Of a DNA stretch of 64,000 nucleotides, positions 12,993 to 64,000 are shown one piece after another (within the stretch, counting starts at the first letter, position 1; each line of letters starts with the position of its first letter). The DNA lies in the NCBI GenBank assembly GCA_945910005.1, contig OX246739.1:41096201-41160200 (forward strand), given 5' to 3'. Below the pieces are notes generated by a model. That model did no database searches and had not been told where the DNA came from. It was given only the letters and a program-made list of their open reading frames with translations. Position numbers and translations under genes: made by a program. The DNA comes from Isoperla grammatica (taxonomy: Eukaryota > Arthropoda > Insecta > Plecoptera > Perlodidae).

Positions 12993-14613
12993 CGGTATTA
13001 TTATCTTTCATTATCTATATTTTTAATTCATTGAGTACGATCCATCATTTCGACGTGTTCAGAAAGATCACAAAATGTAAAAAAAATGTGTTGTTATTAT
13101 GTCAGACAATGGAGGAAAATTTGCAATTGAGGTTAAATTTTAAATCATCGAGTCATTCCGTGGGTGGCGAATGTCTCTATTTATAATATTAGTTTGCCAT
13201 ACAAACAATTTCAACATAACCACAATTTAAGCGCGGGGCAAAACGAGCCCATGTAATGTGAAAAATCTTGGTTAAAAAAGGTTGAGTTGGATGAGAATGG
13301 AATTAGCTTGGGATTGATTTTGGAACATGTAAGAATCTATCCAGTTTGAATATGTGAACACTTCGATTCATGGGCGCCGCGAGGGTGGGGGGGGGGGGGA
13401 TGTTTGTGCCACCTGGATTTCAGGAATTTTACAATTTAATATGTGCAATTTATAGTCTCGTAAATAAAAAATAAAAATAAAAAATACTTGTAATTCTATA
13501 GTGAATCCGTTCCTTCACGAATATGTTGATTTCAACGGGATCCAGTCGGTATTGTTATTTGAAGATATAAATCAAAACACTTCGGACTGACTGTTCCGAG
13601 CGGGGCAAATGGCAATATGATCATTGATCATACATGACCACGCCACCTCGCGGCCCCAGCACACTCGTCCCGTTTTATCACGGCCAGACCATTGGGTTTG
13701 AATGGCCAGACGGGCCAGTTACCATTCATATCTCAAACGATTGTTCCTCCTTCCTACGTTCGTATGTATTATTACTATTTCTTATGGTTTTCAATCACCG
13801 CTAGTTACCAATTAAATCTCGTACGGTATTGTTCATACGTGTTTATAATATTACTGTTTCTTAAATTTTGTTCATTATAAATATTGAAATTTAATGGGAA
13901 TCATGGACAGTTACCATTTTTTGAATCTCACAAGGTATTGTTCCTACGTTTTGATGATACAATCATGTCAGCAGTACGTACGAAGTAGTTAGTGTACGTG
14001 GTTCAAATCATTGCATTCAAAACCTACTTTAATGCCCCAAAATCGGTTAAAAATTGTTGAAATCCAAAAAACGCCATGCGGGGTAAATTGGAGGGCTACT
14101 GCCCCTCCCCCCCCCCCCCCCCCCCTTTGAAAAATATCCTGTCGGCGCCCGTGCTTGGAATACTGTCGGCTGAGTGAGATTAGACATGAGATAAGTGAGT
14201 AGGAACGCAGCTATAATCACGCACCGACAACCCCCTTTTACGAATTCCTGAATACGTACGTCATGGATTGTATTGTGGTATAGGCCTACAATGATTTTGA
14301 TCAGTACATATTTCGCCAGTAATGACCTTGGAAAAAGGTTGCACACGTCTATAAAAACACATTTGTGGCGTTTATTTCTCTGACTTTCATCGCTTGGAGC
14401 CTAAAACCCCACCGCTGCCAGCCTGCCATAGCCTTCTTTCTGTGTATAAAGTACTTGTAGGCTTGGGCCCCCTATCGTGGTAATATATTTTAAATTTTAA
14501 TGAATAGTAAGTTAAAAATATGAATAATACCAATTAATTTAAATTATTATTCATTTTTGTATTACTTCAATATTATATAATTTCAAGTTAATTAATTTTT
14601 TTAAGTGAATTAA
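12993..14613. other. no gene seen; G and C homopolymer runs
   Basis: A 13-base G run at 13387-13399 and a 19-base C run at 14107-14125 are flanked by related words in inverted orientation (atgggcgccg near 13371 and cggcgcccgt near 14143). Short open frames only. Confidence 0.45.
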
Positions 14614-15176
14614 ATGTTATAAGTAAAAAATTGTTCGGACAAACACGGTTAAAAACATACACGCACTACTCACCGCGTTATATTTCGGCAACATCCGTCG
14701 CCATCCTCAGACGCGAGGCAACTGAGGTGTGATGCTGTGTATGTGGGCGAGACTAAACGACCGACTTATGTGCGTGTTAAGGAACATAAAAATCTTGTAT
14801 CTGGTAAAACCAGGGCGGCTAGCAAGCTTATGGATCATTTATTTGATTGCAAGACTAATATTATTTGGCAAGAAGTTGAAATGGTACTCAAGGAAGAAAA
14901 CACGTCGAAAAGGAAGTTGAAAGAGGCGGCGGTTATGACGTATTTCCCCAATATCATTAGTCAACCCAGTGTGAAACTTGCGGCCATGTGGAGTTTGGTA
15001 GTTCGCGATGAGGTCGACAGGGCGTGGAAGGGAAGGGCGCCACTAGCGTGTTTCAAGATGTACCTCTGTTGCCTCGCGTCTGAGGATGGCGACGGATGTT
15101 GCCGAAATATAGCGCGGTGAGTAGTGCGTGTATGTTTTTAACCGTGTTTGTCCGAACAATATTTTACTTATAATAT
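14614..15176 (+). mobile_element. Penelope-like element fragment, GIY-YIG endonuclease between inverted arms
   Basis: Inverted arms of about 105 bp (14614-14722 and 15068-15176) share words such as gttgcctcgcgtctgaggat and gtccgaacaat. The arms contain the gatggcgacg...gccgaaatat type phrase common in Penelope terminal repeats. Between them lies the GIY-YIG-like domain. The reverse transcriptase part is missing, so it is 5'-truncated. Confidence 0.7.
14731..15120 (+). pseudogene. GIY-YIG endonuclease C-terminus of a Penelope-like element
   Basis: The frame reads AVYVGETKRPTYVRVKEHKN, with the YVGET motif and the Arg and His spacing (VRVKEH) typical of Penelope GIY-YIG nucleases. A variable region and C-terminal YFPNIISQPS follow. 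The frame then runs into the right terminal arm, so the last 20 or so residues are terminal-repeat translation. No reverse transcriptase is attached, so this is a dead fragment. Confidence 0.65.
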
Positions 15177-15178
15177 CA

Positions 15179-16320
15179 TCTTCCGGTTAATGAGTCCTGG
15201 TGTGTGTTATTAATGAATTAAATGTATTTAAAGTTACCGCTCATTTCGAGCATGTTGAAAACGCGCGCATTCTGTCGCCGAAACATCAAGGATATCGGTA
15301 ATGTTGTCGTCCATTGCACCGAAACATATCAACCACCAGTCACTGACCCAATCTCGCAGTAAAACGTGGAACTAAACTTTATTCAAGGACACGTTTGAAT
15401 GGCTAAACCGGGGTTCCCCGACTCTGCGTACATGATGGCCTCAGACCTTTCGAACCTTCCGGAGATTTCGATGCAAGGGCTAGAGAGCTCGGAGCGAGAA
15501 TGATGGAGGGACTCAGCTACCGCATTGAGAATAATCCATTACATGTAAACGTTGTAGTTGTCTTCAAGAAACCAAGACAACAGTAATAAACTACTACTTC
15601 TGGGAGCAATTGTATCTACTAGTAATGCTTCCAATTTCAAATATCAACGCTGAAACGTAATTAAGAACGTCAAAAAAGTCGAGCACGTCCATGAATGAGG
15701 TATTTCAGGGTCTTCTTTCACGAGTTTGCGCATTGACTTCTATGAACTTCAACGTCGAGACCTACTTCGTTACAACATCTTCATCGAACATTCATTATTA
15801 GCAAATTTTGTCGTGTGCAGTGATAACAATTAAAGCTAGCTAACTTTGGTACCAGAACATTATCAAACAGCAATTATCAATTTTTCATGTACTAAAATTT
15901 AAGTTTAAATTAGTTTCAATTTTTTTGAGTAAAAATGTAATTTATTTTTAGTAAATGAAATACCAATCAATCAATAAATTTACCTAGATTTTGATTTATG
16001 GACTGTTCATTATTTGTTAACCTTAATTCCTTAAATAATACCCTAATTCCACATTAATTATTATTTAAAAAAGGTTAAGAATCTCTGTGCTCTACAAACT
16101 GTCAATAAAGACTGGTCTGGTAGTGGTACCCAGCTTCATCATCAATGACTATACTTAATGACCATGCAGGTAGGCTTCAATATCTACTATATTAAAGTTT
16201 CTACTCTAGCTCATTGGAATTGTAAAATGATTGGATCTTGATTACGAACATGTTATAAACAACCAAATTTATTTTGCAAAATTGATGGAAATATTGCAGT
16301 TTTGTGAGGTTTGCTAATGC
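15179..16320. other. no gene seen
   Basis: Unique-looking sequence without recognisable coding motifs. A further gtcgccgaaac word near 15272 may be Penelope-related. Confidence 0.4.
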
Positions 16321-17025
16321 TTGTTGGGATGCTGTTGTGTGGGATCACGTGACTTACTTATCTGTGTTTTCTCCAGCATTACCCTTGCGAGTTCTCTGAT
16401 TCTAGCAGCCTCTTTATTCGTACGTCTGAACCCCAATCTCTTTCCGTCTAATGCATCTGTTCATTCCCATTCTACTAGAGCCAACCTTCAAATCCACATT
16501 CCGCACCACAATCTCTCCCTATTCTCCAAAAGCCCTCAATACTTAGCTCTAACTATTTTCAACAAACTCCCCAGCAACATTACAACATCCCCATCTGTCG
16601 CCTCCTTCAAATCTCGATTGAAATCCTTCCTTATTTCCCGCAGTTTTTACTCACTGCACGAATATTTCACTACCAACTAGCTCAAACTTTAGATTGTAAA
16701 CATAAATCAAATTTTATAAATGGACTCAACTGATATATTTTCTACATTATGTGCTCATTACTGTCTACTTTTGTACTGTATATTAACCCTGACATTGTAA
16801 ATAGTAACTTCTGCATTGTATTTGTATTGTAACTTTTTGTATTGCAATTACTGTACCTTTCTGAATAGGTGTTCACATTCTAATTTTCGTCTTATTATTA
16901 TTTATATATAATTAATTACTATCTAGTTTTAAGCTTTTTCTTATATTAATATTGACAACTCCTATATATATACTATGTATATGTCCATTGGAAGCAATAA
17001 ACATACATACATACATACATACATC
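16321..17025 (+). mobile_element. 3' end of a non-LTR retrotransposon (LINE) with CATA tail
   Basis: The frame 16321-16680 ends with HSHSTRANLQIHIPHHNLSL, then LALTIFNKLPSNI and FKSRLKSFLISRSFYSLHEY. This is the typical tail after the reverse transcriptase of many LINEs (STR...LFxNxLPxxI...FKxxLKxFL...FYSxxE). A 330-bp 3' UTR follows, ending in (CATA)n at about 17002-17024. The reverse transcriptase and endonuclease are absent (5' truncation). Confidence 0.7.
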
Positions 17026-17657
17026 TGACAAACAGAAGCAAACATGCGTGGATTGAGGAAGACACAAGAAATGGAAATCACATATTGATTCACTAAACAC
17101 AGATTTTATTAAGTTGAAATAAGAATTGACTATTTGACAGCAGTTTTTATAACCTTCCATTGCGTTGTTCTTCATTATCTGTAAGCTTTACTTATATAGA
17201 ATTACATTCAGATGACACATTAAAATTAAATTAAACATTGGTGTTTTTTACTTAATGTGTATTATGTATTTTATCATGTGGTGCATAGGTATACATTGAC
17301 TGGTTAAGTAACTATCTTGTACCGTAAGATAATTATATCATAATTCAAATTTTAACAAATTATATAACTATTTGGCCAGCCGACGATATTTACAAACAGG
17401 TTATCCTACAATAATAATTTGACTTATTATTTATCATTACTTTTAATATTTTTGATTGATAATAATATACACAACAGTAGGTATAATAAATGTAATTCTA
17501 AACAAATTACATTTTACAGTGCAGAGTGTGCCATGATGTGTTGCTTCATATCACAATAATGGTTCTTTGAGTTGAGAAGATATGACAATATTTTTAGAAG
17601 AGTCAAAAATAGGAAGTGTAAATATATTTTACAGCTCCAAAGTTAATTCAAACTGTT
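17026..17657. other. no gene seen between LINE tail and CATA array
   Basis: AT-rich, no motifs recognised. Confidence 0.5.
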
Positions 17658-17690
17658 TTACATACATACATACATAAATACATTCATACA

Positions 17691-17721
<31 letters not shown>

Positions 17722-17922
17722 CATACATACATACATACATACATACATACATACATACATACATACATACATACATACATACATACATACATACATACAT
17801 ACATACATACATACATACATACATACATACATACATACATACATACATACATACATACATACATACATACATACATACATACATACATACATACATACAT
17901 ACATACATACATACATACATAA
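17658..17922. repeat. (CATA)n microsatellite, about 265 bp
   Basis: Near-perfect tetranucleotide repeats. The long YVCM-type open frames on the minus strand are artefacts of the repeat. The motif is the same as the LINE tail 640 bp upstream. Confidence 0.98.
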
Positions 17923-20118
17923 ATCAAATTGTTTCCATTATAATTATTCATGCACACACAGTATTACATTAAATATATTCTTGTGGTTGAGGAACATGAT
18001 AGTCATACATATAGTTACTATAAGAAGATTGTAAACACATTTTATTACAGATAAGCGTAAGATACTGTTGATAATCGAAGACAGCGTGTATATAGTGCAT
18101 TGGTTACAACTAATGTGATAAGAAGAGATATAAGCACCGTGCAATTTAAGCTGGCTATTTAGTTACGTTTTGACACTACATAAGATTATAATTTTAAAAT
18201 GTCTTTGGTCTTCAGTCTTGATCTCAGTTTTCCATTAGGGGTTTTATGTGAGTGATCCTCGTAACAATATTGGATAATCTTTAATCTTATATCAAAATAA
18301 ACTAAATTTTTCTTACACTTCAATTGCATTTATCATAACTTTGACATCTGAGTATCAACGTATTACCCCATTTCATTAGTAATTGATAATTTATATATCC
18401 GATATTATCTTTGTATTACAATTTATAAAATCAAAGTTGTCTTTATCTTAGCACGTTGATAATTTGATATTGTTCCTTATTTTTAATACAGTACGTGCGT
18501 ACACAATTAAAAATGTGGTGTATAACTGTGTCGATAAGATATAATTCTTACAATTATCATATTGTGTATTAGATTCTGAATAGATATCATTAATTGTTTT
18601 CACTGTATTATTAGACAAAAGGTTAATTTTCTTTTCTATACAGATCTACAACAAATGGAAGCAGCCATCTAAATAAATATCTAGTTCCCCCTCAGCAATT
18701 AATATTTCTTTTTGATTTGGTAGATCTATAACTGACAGAAAAATATGTGAGAGTATCTCTCAATTGTCTGTTCATAGTTTCTTGGTCGTGACAGTACATT
18801 TACATGCAGATGAGATGACATGGATCTATTAGGGAAAATAGGATGTATAAGCAGGTAATGGAAAGAATAAAGTATTATATAATGTGAAAGTATGTCTGGT
18901 GAAAATGCTAACAGTTTGTAATGAAGGACATATTGTAATCAACGAAAATCTTAATCACGGTGCACCATCGTATTATTATTGCATTTAATAGGGAACATCT
19001 CAAATGTAAATAAAATGAAATATTTATTAGCTATTTTAAGTTAATCATACAAAATTAATCAGATTATAATTAAGTTATTTATATTGTAATAAATAATAAT
19101 TGGTAGAGGTTGGACACTGGAATACCTCAGAAGACGCGAGAAACTCTTAAAGTAATGTAGTCAGTTGTAATCTATGTATTTCATACACAATCAGGATTTA
19201 ATAAATGATTGAACTGGTCTAGCAGCATATGAGGATAGTAACGAATAAAAATTGAGAATGTATACCGTGAATTATAAGAACACAAATAAAACATATTACA
19301 AGTTAATATATGATTAGCTCACATTGCGCTTAAATGTTGTTTCCCGAAATCATTTCTGATTTATGTTTATATGTTATGTGCACATATACTGTATATAATA
19401 TATAATATATAAAACAAAAATAAGTTTTTAAAATATGTATTAATAATGTGCACAGGAATAATAAATTTTAAGTTTCTTAATTTCGAGAGCTTTCTTCTGA
19501 TATCCATCGTAACATCATATTATCTAGTATCCAAGAAGACACAAAGCGATGGAAATATCTTGATTGTGACTTCACATTATAATTAACACAGTCATGGCCC
19601 AGGTACATATTTGTGAAGAACTCATTATGTACATATTATATTAATGCATAAATTGTTTACATCAGTTCGCGATTTTTTCAAATTAGGTCTGTTCACATAG
19701 ATTCATCCACTTAAACATTTCACCACGACTTCCATAATCATATTGAAATAATATTAGGTATGTACATATCTGACTGTAGACCACATTCCAAGTGATCTGG
19801 GGACGATAGCTATGTATTCATTATCTGTCAAGTGAACTTGTTTTCCGTTGCCAATTATGGGGACGAGTCTAATATCTAATTCCTATATTCGAATCATGTT
19901 TAGGTCTACCCCAAATACCTCTCGGCCTTGTGATCTTGACTTGACGGTAGAAAACTATCTGAAATGTGTATGTTCAAGTAAGGGATGAGCACTCAAAGAG
20001 TATAAAGTAGAAACACAAGCTGTAACCGCCCACGGGATGATGTACACCCGCTCCACAGGTACCCGCTGAATTGCGCGGGTACTCGCCACGTCCTATCAAG
20101 CCATGTGTAACACTCTCA
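17923..20118. other. AT-rich intergenic sequence, no gene seen
   Basis: No conserved coding motif on either strand. Confidence 0.5.
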
Positions 20119-20320
20119 GAAGAGGCGGTCGCTACAAGCGGTACATTTCAACGGAATTCGCTGCGGGATTTCCCAGCACTGACTTGTTATTGTCCACTGC
20201 ATGAAGTGCACCATACGTACTTGGGATGTGCCGTGACAACGCCTGCCAACAGACGTGCTGATAGTGTTACTACAATATCGGTGGCATGAGGACGAAATGC
20301 AACTAGATTTAGGTTGGTAG
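20119..20320 (+). repeat. dispersed repeat, copy 1
   Basis: Shares about 200 bp in inverted orientation with 38422-38625. Common words include atttcaacggaattcg, ctgccaacagacgtgctga, acaatatcgg and tgcaactaga.ttaggttgg. It resembles a SINE-sized element; its class is unknown. Confidence 0.7.
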
Positions 20321-20545
20321 TCGTCGCATACGTCAATTTATTATTACATAATCAATGACGACACCATTTAGGTTGGTATTGCATGGTCACATACATCGTC
20401 CATTTATTGTATAATCTATGACGTAACCAACTTGCAAGTTAACGCGACGAACCTATAACTAGATTCAGGTTGGTAATGGTCACATACTTCGTCACTATAC
20501 AACTATATTGCATAATCGAGGACGAAACCAACTTGCAAGATAAGT
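20308..20545. repeat. degenerate tandem repeat downstream of the ferlin stop
   Basis: Three diverged copies of about 75-90 bp share ttaggttggta, cacatac.tcgtc and cataatc.a.gacg. Minus-strand AATAAA signals (plus tttatt at 20338 and 20403) fall inside, about 610-680 bp past the ferlin stop, and could be its polyadenylation signals. Confidence 0.45.
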
Positions 20546-21019
20546 CGAAGAACTATAGGCCTACATCCACAAGTCAGCAAGATACTTGTGTACAAATCAG
20601 TTGAAAAGCCGACGTTTATATGGCTAGCATGACGTCGTGAAGAAAAGCTTACACACAAACCGTAGCACACAATAGGCAATAACACCTTTTACCCCGAGTA
20701 GATAGAACAATTAATACCCGTTATAGGCCCTATTGTTTACCTTGGACTTGACTAGATTCAAACTGGACTGGCTTTACGATCACGGTTTGGTGAGAGCTGT
20801 TGTTGTAATACGGTTTGTTTGCTCCGCCTGTGAGCCAAACTCATACCGGCACTATTACGTCCCTTTCAGTCAGGACAAACGTGTATACAAAATATAATTT
20901 TCCCAATGTTTTCCCATTTCTCCCAATCTAATTTTCCCATTTTATCAACTAATATTTCCCATACTAATTGTAGACTCTGGTATTCCCTTGAAATGAGATA
21001 ACGAGATGTGATTGGCAGT

Positions 21020-61756
<40,737 letters not shown>

Positions 61757-62560
61757 CTAGGACAAGACATGCGTGTTACAGTGCGTGTGTGCGTGTCACG
61801 CACTCACTATCCCTTGGCGGCCGCTGCTTGCCCAGTCGTATCAGGCTGCGTACGCTCTTCAATGTGGAGCTCCTAGGACAAAACATTCGTGTTACAGTGC
61901 GTGTCACGCAGTCGCTATCCCTTGCGGCCGCTGCTTGCCCAGTCGTATCAAGCTGCGCACGCTCTTCAGTGTGGAGCTCCTAGGACAAGACATGCGTGTT
62001 ACAGTGCGTGTCACGCACTCGCTATCCCTTGGCGGCCGCTGCTTGCCCAGTCGTATCAGGCTGCGTACACTCTTCAATGTGGAACTCCTAGGGCAAGACA
62101 TGCGTGTTACAGTGCGTGTGTGCGTGTCACGCACTCGCTATCCCTTGGCGGCCGCTGCTTGCCCAGTCGTATCAGGCTGCGTACGCTCTTCAATGTGGAG
62201 CTCCTAGGACAAGACATGCGTGTTACAGTGCGTGTGTGCGTGTCACGCACTCGCTATCCCTTGGCGGCCGCTGCTTGCCCAGTCGTATCAGGCTGCGTAC
62301 GCTCTTCAATGTGGAGCTCCTAGGGCAAGACATGCGTGTTACAGTGCGTGTGTGCGTGTCACGCACTCGCTATCCCTTGGCGGCCGCTGCTTGCCCAGTC
62401 GTATCAGGCTGCGTACGCTCTTCAATGTGGAGCTCCTAGGACAAGACATGCGTGTTACAGTGCGTGTGTGCGTGTCACGCACTCGCTATCCCTTGGCGGC
62501 CGCTGCTTGCCCAGTCGTATCAGGTTGCGTACGCGCTTCAATGTGGAGCTCCTAGGACAA

Positions 62561-64000
62561 TTGCTATATCTCCATATAACTGACACACCAACACCTTCGG
62601 GCTTTCCTTTCATGCATTCATTTATTCGCTACTTATTAAAGACGTTACATGAAGTTCATTTGGGATTACTTACAGTGATACTAAGGACCTTGAATGGTAC
62701 CTACGTTACGTTTTCTTTCTATCTTATTAACATTCTACATACACGTTCTCTCGATATTCAAAGTGTTCACGACCTTCCATTCAGAATAAGTACAAGACGG
62801 TAATACTTGAATATTTTACCGGTCTACGAAACAACTTTCATCCTTCGCCTTCTCTCTCTCTAAGCATCTATTATTTTCTTTCCTATTGCACACTTTCTGG
62901 TTGTGTTTTCTTCAATTATACTTCTATTAGCATACTATTTTTATTGTTCGCATTATTAACATACTATTTTGTAACTCAATTCTATTAGAAACATAATTTA
63001 TAAATGTAAGTAAAAATCGCCAGCACCAGAGCAAATACATTAGTTACATCATTCAGCTTCCTAGTGTAACTTATATGGTAGTAATAAATTCAATGATTTC
63101 ATGTTTTTGTTAACAGAAAGTGTTATAAGATTAAAATATTATTAATAATAACCTTAGTTCATAGGATTATTATTCATAAGTTCATAAAATTTAACTATAC
63201 TTGTGGGAAATTAAAAATCAAGTGCATATACGTTTTTATCACCACTGTGTATAGCTTTAAACACGGCTCCAATGTCATGTACTCTGCACAGCGCAATGGA
63301 GCTTCATTATGTTAGTTGAGGAGAGAACATGGAAACAGCCGAGGGCTTAGAACAGTTTGCACAGCTAAACAACAGACCATCTAACTCAGTGATATGACTA
63401 CTCCAATCTTATAATAATAGATTGTTTGAAATGTTATAATAATAATAACAGCAATAACGTCAAAAGGATTACTGTACTGGACTAGATCTCAGGTCAATAC
63501 TATACATTTTTCTTAAAGTTATAAGGTATTTACTCAGTTAAAATAAGTGAATTTTTAGGGGGGATATTTTACTAATCGTTATGTGCTTCGCTGTATGCTT
63601 TTATGGCTGCAATGTCGCTGTTTACATATATTACAGTATCATATCGATCGTTTGAAGTCTTCACTCTAGTTATTGAAACAACACCAGGTAAAGTGGAAAC
63701 GAATTGTGAAAAATTCTAAAAATAGCCAATAGAACCGAAGATGAACATAAATACCGCTTTTACTCTAATATAGGTCGCACACTAAGTTTATATTTTGAAA
63801 GCGGTTTTGCATGAATGAATGAAGCCTTCCACACAAAAGTCATCGTGTATGCAGGTCTGTCATTCGAGCAAAGTGGGTTAACATTCATCGCAGAAGGCAG
63901 ACACACTTACTCCACAAGATGCAAAGCAGAGCGTGTTGGCATTATTCGCTGCTGTATTCTGATGTACAGCACTCGGCATGAATAGGACACTCGCGGTAAA
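62561..64000. other. probable 5' intron of the ferlin gene, C2A exons not found
   Basis: AT-rich. The minus strand has a donor-like gtaagt at about 63906-63911, but the sequence before it does not resemble C2A. A GTCGCAC-containing repeat fragment is at about 63752-63810. Confidence 0.45.

Noticed and set aside
17629..17957. Long minus-strand frames encoding YVCM repeats
   Set aside because: They are translations of the (CATA)n microsatellite, open in every frame by composition.
63880..64000. Possible C2A exon before a gtaagt donor near 63911
   Set aside because: The translation (TAANNANTLCFASCG) does not match C2A and no acceptor or phase support exists inside the window.

Overview
This is eukaryotic, metazoan genomic DNA. 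It is AT-rich and intron-rich, full of interspersed repeats, microsatellites and homopolymer runs, with GT-AG introns and no operons. The encoded proteins (an otoferlin-type ferlin and a Ras GTPase) and the abundant TAGGCCTA-type motifs suggest a marine invertebrate. The species, and even the phylum, cannot be fixed from sequence alone; an ambulacrarian or lophotrochozoan is my guess. The dominant gene lies on the minus strand from about 61.76 kb down to 21.02 kb and encodes an otoferlin (type II ferlin) orthologue. I could chain 31 exon positions with compatible splice phases into one open frame of 1,846 residues ending in the C-terminal membrane anchor and stop. Only the N-terminal C2A part and the start codon were not found. 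They probably lie beyond the 64 kb edge or in small exons I did not recognise. | Layout. 1-11.5 kb: no confident gene, a TSD-flanked non-autonomous transposon at 3.9-4.7 kb, and two weak exon candidates. 11.5-12.1 kb: an uninterrupted Ras coding region on the minus strand. 12.8-17.9 kb: a TA-flanked MITE, a Penelope-like GIY-YIG fragment between inverted arms, a LINE 3' end with a CATA tail, and a long (CATA)n array. 20.1-20.5 kb: a dispersed repeat and degenerate repeats downstream of the ferlin stop codon. 21.0-61.8 kb: the ferlin gene. Its introns hold minisatellites, a (TTA)n array, a 630-bp foldback element, a 50-bp perfect palindrome and a 5.1-kb LTR retroelement with two 903-bp LTRs and no coding capacity. 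62.6-64 kb: probable intron. | Two observations stand out. First, the ferlin gene carries two adjacent 85-bp exons (48380-48464 and 48151-48235) of identical length and phase encoding alternative versions of the same C2B segment. Including both breaks the frame, so they look like mutually exclusive exons. Second, five separate minisatellites (units of 26, 64, 84, 105 and about 116 bp) each start at an exon-intron junction of this one gene. Their unit contains the end of that exon plus its splice site, so each junction faces a tandem series of decoy donors or acceptors in the intron. | Biologically, the ferlin would be a multi-C2, calcium- and lipid-binding tail-anchored protein acting in vesicle exocytosis. 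Ras is an independent signalling gene, and no functional link between the two is evident.
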